NCBI RefSeq assembly: GCF_019039035.1
Contig: NZ_JAHNZT010000005.1
Coordinates: 248,001 to 312,000, forward strand
Direction: 5' to 3'
Length of the DNA: 64,000 nt
Source of the DNA: Citreicoccus inhibens
GTDB taxonomy: Bacteria > Myxococcota > Myxococcia > Myxococcales > Myxococcaceae
Shown here in pieces: positions 57,131 to 64,000 of this stretch (its first letter is position 1; each line of letters starts with the position of its first letter). The notes under the pieces are model-generated. The model saw only the letters and a list, made by a program, of their open reading frames with translations, ran no database searches and was not told the origin of the DNA. The position numbers and the translations under genes are program-made.

Positions 57131-58747
57131 CTAGAAGAGGAAGTCGGTGGTGAGGAATGACGACTCGTGCCGCGTGAGGATGGACTGCACGAGCGCGGTG
57201 TTGTCGGGCGTCGTCTTCGCCGCCACGAGCGTGCGGATGGAGAAGACGCGCAGCGCGTCCGCCACGGAGAGCGTGCCCTCGGCCGAGTCCTTCCGGCCGT
57301 TGAAGGGGAACGTGTCCGGGCCGCGCTGGCACTGGCAGTTGATGTTGATGCGGCCCACCTGGTTGGAGAACGCGTCGATGAGCCGGCCGATGCGCGCCGA
57401 GTCCCGCCCGAACAGGCTGAGCTGCTGACCGAAGCTGGAGTTGACCACCAACTTCACCACCTCGTCCTCGTCGTCGAAGACCATCACCGGCACCACGGGC
57501 CCGAACTGCTCCTCGGTCGCGAGCCGCATGTCGCCCGTCACCGGGTACACGATGGTGGGCGCGTAGAACGAGCGGGCGGACTGACCGCCGCGTGCGTTCA
57601 CGATGCGCGCGCCCTTGGCCACCGCGTCATCCACGAGCCCCTGGAGGTACGTGGCCTTGCCGGGCTCGGGCAGCGGGGTGATGGAGACGCCCGGCTCCCA
57701 CGGCATGCCGGGCTTGAGCTTCTCCACGGCGGCGGTGAAGCGCTCCAGGAAGGGCCCCACGATGCTGCGGTGGACCATCAGCAGCTTGAGCGCGGTGCAG
57801 CGCTGGCCATTGAACGACAACGTTCCGGTGACGCACTCCTTCACCGCGTTGTCGAGGTCCGCGTCCTCCAGGATGATGGCCGGGTTCTTCGCGTCCAGGC
57901 CGAGCACGGCCTTGAGCCGATGCGGGCGCGGGTGCATGCGCTTGAGCTCGCTGGCGCCCTTGTTGGTGCCGATGAACGCGAACACGTCCACCTTGCCGCT
58001 CTCCATCAGCGCGCCCACCGTCTCGCGGCCCTTGCCGTAGATGATGTTGATGACGCCTGGCGGGAAGCAGTCGCGGAACGCGGTCAGCAGCGGCTGGATG
58101 AGCAGCACGCCGAACTTGGCGGGCTTGAACACGACGGTGTTGCCCATGAGCAGCGCGGGGAACAGCGTGCTGAATGTCTCATTGAGCGGGTAGTTGTACG
58201 GGCCCATGCACAGGGCCACGCCCATGGGCGCCCGGCGAATCTGCGCCATGATGCCCTGCTCCTGGACGAAGCGGGATGAGGTGCGGTCCAGCTCCTTGAG
58301 CGCGCGGATGGTCTCGACGATGAGGTCCACCGTGCGGTCGAACTCCTTCTCCGAGTCGCCCTGCGTCTTGCCAATCTCCCACATGAGCAGGTTGACGACC
58401 GGGGTGCGCTGCTGGCGCATGGCCGCGAGGAAGCGCTCCACGTGCTCGATGCGCTGGGCCACTCGCAGCGTGGGCCAGACGCCGCGCCCCAGGTCATACG
58501 CCTTCACCGCCGCGTCCAGGGCCGCCAGGGACTCGCGCGAGGTGAGCAGCGGCGTGGCGCCAATCACGCGGGGCTGCGGGCCCTGCTCGGTGCGCACGTA
58601 GACGGGGCTCTGCACCGGGTTGAGCTCGCCCTCCCAGCGGCGCAGCTCTCCGTCCACCAGGTACTCCCGCTGCTCGAGGTAGGCCGGCAGTCGCACGGCC
58701 TCGGGAATCTGCGCGTCGGAAGGGAACAGCTCATCCAGTGACGTCAT
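57131..58747 (-). CDS. GapN-like NADP-dependent aldehyde dehydrogenase
   Basis: A 538-aa cytoplasmic enzyme of the aldehyde dehydrogenase superfamily, most like the non-phosphorylating glyceraldehyde-3-phosphate dehydrogenase group. Visible parts are GVALCMGPYNYPLNETFSTL, TVVFKPAKFGVL (cofactor Lys), the Rossmann segment VFAFIGTNKGASEL, catalytic Cys in SFNGQRCTALK and EEQFGPVVPVMVF. Where classical ALDHs have the general-base Glu in ELGGK-P, this protein reads LGLDAKNP, so the base position is altered or shifted. The ATG at 58747 follows GAAAGGA. It lies 66 bases beyond the map stop, same strand; the order map-after-dehydrogenase is not a clear operon because transcription would run dehydrogenase last. 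Confidence 0.85.
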   Translation of the reverse strand: MTSLDELFPSDAQIPEAVRLPAYLEQREYLVDGELRRWEGELNPVQSPVYVRTEQGPQPRVIGATPLLTSRESLAALDAAVKAYDLGRGVWPTLRVAQRIEHVERFLAAMRQQRTPVVNLLMWEIGKTQGDSEKEFDRTVDLIVETIRALKELDRTSSRFVQEQGIMAQIRRAPMGVALCMGPYNYPLNETFSTLFPALLMGNTVVFKPAKFGVLLIQPLLTAFRDCFPPGVINIIYGKGRETVGALMESGKVDVFAFIGTNKGASELKRMHPRPHRLKAVLGLDAKNPAIILEDADLDNAVKECVTGTLSFNGQRCTALKLLMVHRSIVGPFLERFTAAVEKLKPGMPWEPGVSITPLPEPGKATYLQGLVDDAVAKGARIVNARGGQSARSFYAPTIVYPVTGDMRLATEEQFGPVVPVMVFDDEDEVVKLVVNSSFGQQLSLFGRDSARIGRLIDAFSNQVGRININCQCQRGPDTFPFNGRKDSAEGTLSVADALRVFSIRTLVAAKTTPDNTALVQSILTRHESSFLTTDFLF

Positions 58748-58813
58748 CGCGGGTCCTTTCATCGAGGCCCAATGTACGACCCGCCTGTTTTTCCCGCCGG
58801 GGAACTTGCGGCC

Positions 58814-59581
58814 TCACGTCACGGGAGGCACCGGGCCCGTGAGGATTTCGCAGCCGTCGCGGGTGATGAGCACGGTGTGCTCGAACTGGGCCGAGAGGCT
58901 CCCGTCCGCCGTCACCACCGTCCAGCCGTCGGGGAGGATGCGGATGTCCGGGCGCCCCAGGTTCACCATGGGTTCGATGGTGAGCACCATGCCCGAGCGC
59001 AGCGTGATGCCCGTGCCCCGGCGCCCCACGTGGGACACCTGCGGCGGGCCGTGCATGCTCCGGCCGATGCCGTGTCCCCCGAACTCTTCCACCACGCTGC
59101 ATCCCTCCGCGCGCGCCAGCTCATCGATGGCGGCGCCCACGTCGCCCATGCGGACGCCGTGTCGCAGCACGGCGATGCCCGCGTCACGGCACCGTCGCGC
59201 CACGTCCACGATGTGGCGCGCGTCCTCGGAGACCTCGCCCACGCAGAACGTGGCGGAGCAGTCTCCGTGGTAGCCCTCCAGGCACGTGGTGACGTCCACG
59301 TTGATGATGTCCCCGAGCCCAAGCTGCTCGTCCGCGCGCGGGACGCCGTGGCACACCACCTGGTTGCGGCTGGTGCACACCGAGGCGGGGAAGCCCTTGT
59401 AGCCCAACTGGCTGGGCGTGCCCTGGCGCCGCGCCGTGTCCTCGCGCACCCACGCGTCGATGTCCGCCGTGGTGATGCCCGGGGTGAGGCGCTCCGCCAC
59501 GTGGGTCAGCGTCCGGGCGGCGGCCTCGCTCGCGCGGCGGATGCGCTCCAGCTCCTGTCCCTTGAAGAGGGGGATGTTCAT
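58814..59581 (-). CDS. map: Methionine aminopeptidase, type I
   Basis: A 255-aa metallo-aminopeptidase that removes the initiator Met from new proteins. The metal ligands are all readable: two Asp in INVDVTTCLEGYHGDC, His in EFGGHGIGR, Glu in LTIEPMVN and Glu in AQFEHTVLI. The N terminus is MNIPLFKGQELERIRRASEA, the usual helix of type I enzymes, and there is no zinc-finger extension. The ATG at 59581 fits the family length. It lies upstream of the GapN-like gene on the same strand, and is divergent from the LysR-type DNA-binding gene at 59684. Confidence 0.95.
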   Translation of the reverse strand: MNIPLFKGQELERIRRASEAAARTLTHVAERLTPGITTADIDAWVREDTARRQGTPSQLGYKGFPASVCTSRNQVVCHGVPRADEQLGLGDIINVDVTTCLEGYHGDCSATFCVGEVSEDARHIVDVARRCRDAGIAVLRHGVRMGDVGAAIDELARAEGCSVVEEFGGHGIGRSMHGPPQVSHVGRRGTGITLRSGMVLTIEPMVNLGRPDIRILPDGWTVVTADGSLSAQFEHTVLITRDGCEILTGPVPPVT

Positions 59582-59683
59582 GCGGGCAAGGTGGCACCCG
59601 CTGTGTTGAGCGGTCCAATGCTGTCTCGGCATGACGCCGGCGGGGCGTGCGAGGCGGGCGCGGCTCGGGCTAGCCTTGCGCCC

Positions 59684-59956
59684 GTGAGCATCACGCACCT
59701 GCAATCCTTCGTCGCGGTGGCCGAGGAGGGGCACGTGGGACGCGCCGCGCGCCGGCTCCACCTCACCCAGCCACCCCTCAGCCGCCACATCCTCGCGCTG
59801 GAGGACGAGCTGGGCACGCGCCTGTTCGAGCGCGTTCCGCGTGGCATGCGCCTACTGCCCGCGGGCGAGGTGTTCCTCTCGCACGCGCGCCGCATCCTCG
59901 CGGAGGTGGACGTGGCGGTGAGTTCGGTGAAGGACCTCGCGCCGCGGCGCGATTGA
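59684..59956 (+). CDS. LysR-type DNA-binding domain alone (90 aa)
   Basis: The product consists only of the N-terminal winged helix of LysR regulators: FVAVAEEGHVGRAARRLHLT, then QPPLSRHILALEDELGTRLF and ERVPRGMRLLPAGEVFLSHA plus the start of the linker helix (RILAEVDVAVSSVKDL). A TGA at 59954 ends it; the following 90 bases in any frame show no effector-binding domain. Full LysR proteins are about 300 aa, so this is either a truncated gene or a short regulator that dimerises through the linker helix. The start is the GTG at 59684. It precedes the ATP-grasp gene by 93 bases. Confidence 0.75.
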   Translation: MSITHLQSFVAVAEEGHVGRAARRLHLTQPPLSRHILALEDELGTRLFERVPRGMRLLPAGEVFLSHARRILAEVDVAVSSVKDLAPRRD

Positions 59957-60049
59957 CGGGGTGGGCTGTCGCGCCGCGGCGGCCCGTGGCGTTCAGGCCG
60001 CGCTTGGAGCGCGCTATGGTGGCGGAGCGGGTCGCGCCCGACAGGAGCC

Positions 60050-61213
60050 ATGAACTTCGTCTTCATCTCCCCCCAGTTCCCGCCCCACTACTTCCACTTC
60101 GTCTCCGCCTTGCGCGAGCGTGGCGTCACCGTGCTCGGCATTGGGGACGCGCCCTACGACTCGCTGCGCCCCGAGCTGCGCGAGGCGATGCGCGAGTACT
60201 TCTTGGTCCCCACCCTCCACGATGACGACGCGCTGCTGCGCGCCACGGGCTATCTGACGTGGCGCCACGGGCGCATCCATCGCATCGAGTCCCTCAACGA
60301 GTCCTGGCTGGAGGCCGAGGCGCGGCTGCGCGAGGACTTCCATGTGCCCGGGCTCTTGCCCGAGGCGATGGCGCGGCTGCGCTCCAAGTCGGGCATGGCG
60401 GAGGTGTTCCGCGAGGCGGGCGTGGCGCACCCCGACCTGGAGCGCGTGCGCGACGCCGAGCAGGTGAAGTCCTTCGCCGCGCGCGTGGGCTATCCGCTGG
60501 TGCTCAAGCCGGACGTGGGCGTGGGCGCCGCGCACACGTTCAAGGTCACCCGCGACGCCGAGGTCGACACCGCGCTCGCGCAGCCGTTGCCTACGTCATA
60601 CGTGGCGCAGCCCTTCGTTCGCGGCACCATCGTCACGTACGACGGCATCGTGGACCGTCACGGCGCCATCGTCTTCGCGCTCAGCCATCAATACAGCGAT
60701 GGGGGCATGGAGACGGTGCTGGAGCAGCGCGACATCTCGTTCTGGAGCCTCCAGGAGATTCCTCCGGCTCTGGACGTGTTGGGCCGGCAGGTGGTGGCGG
60801 CGTTCGGGCTGCGTGAGCGCTGGTTCCACCTGGAGTTCTTCCGTCTGCCGGACGGGCGCTTCGTGGCGCTGGAGGCCAACCTGCGTCCACCGGGCGGCTT
60901 CATGACGGACATGATGAACTACACGTGCGACATCGACGTGTACCGGCTCTGGGCTCGCGTGGTGACGGGAGACCCCGTGGGAGACTTCCGCTACACGCCG
61001 CGCTTCCACGTGTGTCACAGCGCGCGGCGCGCCGAGCGGAAGTACCTGCACTCGCACGCGCAAATCGTTGAGCACCTGGGGCGTGAGCTGCTGCTGCACC
61101 GCGAGCTGCCGGCCGTCTACCACAGCCTCCTGGGCAACGAGATGTACCTGACCCGGCACGCGGACCTGGAGGCCATGCACGCGGCGGCGCGCTTCATCCA
61201 GGCCACGCCCTGA
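60050..61213 (+). CDS. ATP-grasp domain protein (carboxylate-amine ligase type)
   Basis: A 387-aa cytoplasmic enzyme. The N-terminal alpha/beta domain (MNFVFISPQFPPHYFHFVSA) is followed by an ATP-grasp fold: YPLVLKPDVGVGAAHTFKV (nucleotide Lys), SYVAQPFVRGTIVTYDGIV, HLEFFRLPDGRFVALEANLRPPGGF (metal-binding E and N). Such enzymes join a carboxylate to an amine via acyl-phosphate; the substrates are unknown. A segment later, LHSHAQIVEHLGRELLLHRE, is an extra C-terminal helix region. AGGAG directly precedes ATG 60050. The gene is transcribed with the short LysR-type gene or alone. Confidence 0.88.
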   Translation: MNFVFISPQFPPHYFHFVSALRERGVTVLGIGDAPYDSLRPELREAMREYFLVPTLHDDDALLRATGYLTWRHGRIHRIESLNESWLEAEARLREDFHVPGLLPEAMARLRSKSGMAEVFREAGVAHPDLERVRDAEQVKSFAARVGYPLVLKPDVGVGAAHTFKVTRDAEVDTALAQPLPTSYVAQPFVRGTIVTYDGIVDRHGAIVFALSHQYSDGGMETVLEQRDISFWSLQEIPPALDVLGRQVVAAFGLRERWFHLEFFRLPDGRFVALEANLRPPGGFMTDMMNYTCDIDVYRLWARVVTGDPVGDFRYTPRFHVCHSARRAERKYLHSHAQIVEHLGRELLLHRELPAVYHSLLGNEMYLTRHADLEAMHAAARFIQATP

Positions 61214-61216
61214 CGC

Positions 61217-61789
61217 TCAGCGCTCCTGCCAGCACAGCGCGAAGAGGGTGCTGTCCGCGTCGGCGTGCAGCTTCGTCACGCGCGGAGACGTGGCGCCGCC
61301 CAGCCGCAGCATGGACTCCAGCAGGGCCTCCGTGTAGCCCGGCATGGGCAGGTTCGAGTTGAGCCGCAGCTCGTACCGCGTGGGCTCGCGCTCGGTGAGG
61401 TCCGCCTCCGTGTAGTTGTCCGTGCCGCGCAGCAGCTGCGGGATGCGTTGCACGAAGCGATGCGGTCCCAGCAGGCGCATCACCCCGTACAAGGCGCGCC
61501 CGATGAGCGTGTGCCCGTAGCCCTCCACGTGCGCGATGGCGAGCCGGCGATAGCCCTCCTCGGGCGGCACGTCGGGATGGGTCTCCTCCACGATGATGGA
61601 CAGGCAGTACATCCACAGCGGGACGGAGTAGGCCGGCATCAGCGGGCGATCCAAGTCGATGCCCGCGCGCCGCAGCCGCTCCTTGAGCCGCAGGGACACG
61701 CGGCCCTGGAGCCCGTGCGTGAGGAGTCCCTCCACCACCTGGACGTAGACGAGGCGCTGCTCGTAGGGCAGCGGACGGCGAGGGCTCAC
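61217..61789 (-). CDS. DUF2378 (TIGR02265) family protein
   Basis: A 190-aa protein of a family known to me only from Myxococcales. It matches the family pattern LRLKERLRRAGIDLDRPLMP, AYSVPLWMYCLSIIVEETHP, RRLAIAHVEGYGHTLIGRAL, NYTEADLTEREPTRYELRL and a closing beta segment. The function is unknown. The GTG at 61789 is preferred; the longer frame upstream would start inside the preceding gene. It begins 10 bases after the esterase stop on the same strand, so the two are cotranscribed. Confidence 0.85.
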   Translation of the reverse strand: MSPRRPLPYEQRLVYVQVVEGLLTHGLQGRVSLRLKERLRRAGIDLDRPLMPAYSVPLWMYCLSIIVEETHPDVPPEEGYRRLAIAHVEGYGHTLIGRALYGVMRLLGPHRFVQRIPQLLRGTDNYTEADLTEREPTRYELRLNSNLPMPGYTEALLESMLRLGGATSPRVTKLHADADSTLFALCWQER

Positions 61790-61799
61790 TCGAGGCGCC

Positions 61800-62573
61800 T
61801 CAACCCAGCAGCCACCGCAAGGCAAAGGGCAGGCGCCGCTGCCAGTCCCGCTCGTGATGCCCACCCCCGGGCTCCAGCACGAGGAACAGCTCGTGGTCCG
61901 CGTACCCCAGGCGCTTGAGGTGGAAGTAGAAGTCGCGCGTCGCCTCGCCGTAGTTGAGCGGCACGCCCGCGGGCTGGATGAACTCGTGGCTGCCCGCGTC
62001 CAGGTAGATGCGCGTCCATTGACGGCTGTGCTGCGTCCACTGGTCGAACAGGCGGTTGCCGCTCCACATCACGGTGGGGGACAGCGCGCCGATGCGGCCG
62101 AAGACCTCGGGCGAGCGCAGGCCCAGGTACAGCGAGAACAGTCCTCCGAGGGATGAGCCCATGGTGGCGGTCCACTCGGCGGAGGGCCGCGTGCGGTAGG
62201 TGCGGTCGATGTATGGCTTCAGCTCTTCCACGAGGAAGCGCGCATAGGCCTCGCCGCGCGCCTTCACGCCGCTGCGAGGCTCGTCCCAGGGCGAGTACTC
62301 CTGGAGCCGGCCGGTGCCCGAGTCCACCGCGACGATGATCCACGGCTCCGAGCGCCCCTCGTTCACCATCGATTCGAGCACGAGGTTGGCGCACCACGTG
62401 TCGAAGAGGGCGGACTCGGGATGGGCGAAGACGTTCTGCCCGTCGTGCATGTAGAGCACCGGGAAGCGGTGCTCGGCCGCGGCGTCGTACCCGTCCGGGG
62501 TGTAGATGCGCACGGTGCGGCGGAAGCCCTCCGGGGTCGAGGGGAAGTCTCGGACGATGTGGACGTATCCCAT
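61800..62573 (-). CDS. Alpha/beta hydrolase esterase (PF00756 type)
   Basis: A 257-aa putative esterase. The nucleophile elbow is TMGSSLGGLFSLYLG (G-x-S-x-G), preceded by FPVLYMHDGQNVFAH and followed by an acid in the RIYLDAGSHEF strand and the catalytic His near PGGGHHERDWQRRL. This group (Fes/enterochelin-esterase-like and trehalose or feruloyl esterases) cleaves ester bonds on siderophores or sugars; the substrate is not clear. The ATG at 62573 gives MGYVHIVRDFPS, with no signal peptide, so it is probably cytoplasmic. Directly upstream of the DUF2378 gene. Confidence 0.9.
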   Translation of the reverse strand: MGYVHIVRDFPSTPEGFRRTVRIYTPDGYDAAAEHRFPVLYMHDGQNVFAHPESALFDTWCANLVLESMVNEGRSEPWIIVAVDSGTGRLQEYSPWDEPRSGVKARGEAYARFLVEELKPYIDRTYRTRPSAEWTATMGSSLGGLFSLYLGLRSPEVFGRIGALSPTVMWSGNRLFDQWTQHSRQWTRIYLDAGSHEFIQPAGVPLNYGEATRDFYFHLKRLGYADHELFLVLEPGGGHHERDWQRRLPFALRWLLG

Positions 62574-62753
62574 GGCGAGCCACGGGCCGGGGGCACCCCG
62601 GTCGCTGCGTGTGGCGTGCCCGCCAGCATACATGGATGGCGCGGTCGGCCCGGTCCGCGTCTCGCGCATGGACGCTCGCTTCGCGGGCGGGATGCCCGCA
62701 CGGCGGTCCTTCTTGTAGGGAAGGGTGGTCTCGGTCCTGCAGAGGGCCGGAGC

Positions 62754-64000
62754 GTGCGTTGGGTCCTCTGCCTGGGATTGTTGCTGCTGTTCACCGCGTC
62801 CCGAGGGCACGCGGCGCCGCACGTGCTCACGCCCGAGTCGGACGACGCGCGAGCGCTGGAGTCCCAAGACGAGGACGGCGCCATCTCGGAGGACGCATGG
62901 GACGGGCTGCGCCTGCTGCGGCGCACGGGGGTGGATCCGCGGTCCGCGACGCGAGGCTGGCTGTATGCGTTGCCAGGGCTGACGTACGCGCGCGTGGACG
63001 CGCTCCTGCGCGCGGAGTCGTCCGCGCCGGGAGGACTCATCGCCGCGCTCTCCGACGACGAGCGGCGAACCTTGCGGCCATATTGGACAAGAGAGCGCCC
63101 CGCGCATTTCTCCGGAGACGTGCGGCTCCTGACGGCCTTCGCGATGGCGGATCGGCTGATGCCGCCCCTCGCGCTCCAGGCACGCGCGCGAAGCCCGGAT
63201 GGATGGAGCGTGGGGCTGTTGGCCGCGCTCGCGCGCCGTCGGTTCGAGCCGCCCACGTGGGAGCCTCGTCGAGAGGTGCTCGTCGTGAGCCCTCCGCATC
63301 GGGCCGTGGTGCTCCCCAAGCTCTATGTGCAGGGGACGTTCGCGCGTGCGCGGGTGTTGGTGGGCGCGTTTCGACTGGGCTTCGGTCAGCGGCTCACGCT
63401 GGACACGACGGGGCTGCCCACGCCCGAGGGCTTCGTGCCGGATGACGAGGTCCGTGGCGCGGGGGCTCCCGAACGTTGGTGCTTCCTGGGCGCGGGCGCG
63501 TGCGACGCGGAGTCCCAAGCGGAGGAAGTCACGCCGGACTTTCGTTGGAGCGAAGGCTTCCGGGGCGCGGCGGCCACCGTGCGAGGTGTCGTGGGGGAGC
63601 GCGCGGAGGGGGTGTTGACCGCGTTCGGCTCCTATCAGTCCCGCTCGCTGTCCTCCTCCATGCTGCGTGAGGCAGGGCCGTGCAGGGGGAGGTCCTGTCC
63701 CGCGGTGCCTGTCTGGGTGGAGAAGGAGCGGACGCCGCAAGGCACGCTGAGCGCGCGCCTGTTGCCGGGCGTATTCCGAGAGTGGGCAGGAGGAGGCAAC
63801 GCGACGCTGCGATGGTCCTCGCGCGTGCGGGTGGGCGCGACCGCGTGGGGCGCGCGTCCCGTGTGGAGCGTCGAAGGTGCCTCGCTCGACTTCCGCCCCA
63901 GCGCGGGCTACCCGATGGGCGGCGGCTTCGGCGCGGCGGGAGTGGATGCGGCCGTGGGGGCGGGGCCCGTGGACCTCTTCCTGGAGGTGGCGCGCAGCTT
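62754..64000 (+). CDS. Secreted helix-hairpin-helix/beta-barrel-like protein, 3' end beyond window
   Basis: A frame open from the GTG at 62754 to the last base (415 codons) with a signal peptide VRWVLCLGLLLLFTASRGHA. Residues about 45-80 (RTGVDPRSATRGWLYALPGL) match the helix-hairpin-helix pattern found in secreted ComEA-like proteins. The remainder alternates short strands with Gly and aromatic residues (RVLVGAFRLGFGQRLTLDTT, SVEGASLDFRPSAGYPMGGG), consistent with an outer-membrane barrel; similar HhH plus barrel proteins are known to me in Bacteroidetes and myxobacteria. The gene is divergent from the esterase gene. Confidence 0.65.
   Translation, partial: MRWVLCLGLLLLFTASRGHAAPHVLTPESDDARALESQDEDGAISEDAWDGLRLLRRTGVDPRSATRGWLYALPGLTYARVDALLRAESSAPGGLIAALSDDERRTLRPYWTRERPAHFSGDVRLLTAFAMADRLMPPLALQARARSPDGWSVGLLAALARRRFEPPTWEPRREVLVVSPPHRAVVLPKLYVQGTFARARVLVGAFRLGFGQRLTLDTTGLPTPEGFVPDDEVRGAGAPERWCFLGAGACDAESQAEEVTPDFRWSEGFRGAAATVRGVVGERAEGVLTAFGSYQSRSLSSSMLREAGPCRGRSCPAVPVWVEKERTPQGTLSARLLPGVFREWAGGGNATLRWSSRVRVGATAWGARPVWSVEGASLDFRPSAGYPMGGGFGAAGVDAAVGAGPVDLFLEVARS

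Overview
This is a very GC-rich, densely coding chromosomal window of a myxobacterium, most likely a Myxococcaceae member. The evidence is the family content: a DUF2378 (TIGR02265) protein, an ADYC-domain lipoprotein, Hanks-type Ser/Thr kinases with appended domains, PEGA domains and many lipoproteins. About 47 genes are supported, most with G/C at the wobble position and many starting with GTG. No rRNA, tRNA or CRISPR array was seen.

Layout. 1-8.7 kb: yebC (cut by the window edge) and an FKBP-type lipoprotein, an MFS exporter, a GNAT enzyme coupled to a TPR/PEGA-TonB receptor, a HIT protein, a large lipoprotein and a single-domain response regulator. 8.7-18.3 kb: a giant kinase-nSTAND-FGE-like fusion, an ADYC lipoprotein and a two-gene RND efflux operon. 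18.2-22.7 kb: an accessory region. It holds a tandem duplication of GspG-like genes carrying a copy of the RND 3' end. It also holds two ~470-bp direct repeats, each with an S24/S26-like gene, that flank a degenerate IS5-family element, two AT-richer unknown genes and a pseudogene remnant. 22.7-33.7 kb: a GH77 glucanotransferase whose 5' end abuts the repeat, a STAS-like protein, an AMIN-like lipoprotein, a DUF1028 protein, an aminotransferase, an Npt-like transporter, a Tat-exported epimerase-like protein and an arylsulfatase.

33.9-48.7 kb: a zinc-ribbon protein ending in a deaminase-like HAE...PCxxC domain, then a very large topoisomerase III-RecQ fusion, an unknown protein, an MBL hydrolase, cardiolipin synthase, DUF5335, a ClpX-like AAA+ protein and TreZ. 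48.7-64 kb: a secreted discoidin-domain protein, an M20 peptidase, a PEGA-tailed kinase, an ABC-2 exporter pair, EttA, a GapN-like dehydrogenase, methionine aminopeptidase, a LysR DNA-binding domain alone, an ATP-grasp enzyme, a DUF2378/esterase pair, and a secreted helix-hairpin-helix/barrel protein that runs off the window.

Functional links visible here are modest: translation and protein quality genes (YebC, FKBP, EttA, Map, ClpX-like), alpha-glucan/trehalose enzymes (GH77, TreZ), envelope and export genes, and DNA processing (topoisomerase-RecQ next to the putative deaminase). The most unusual items are the deaminase-like protein, the topoisomerase III-RecQ fusion, and the repeat-bounded insertion upstream of the GH77 gene. 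All functional calls come from reading motifs by eye; none was tested by a database search.
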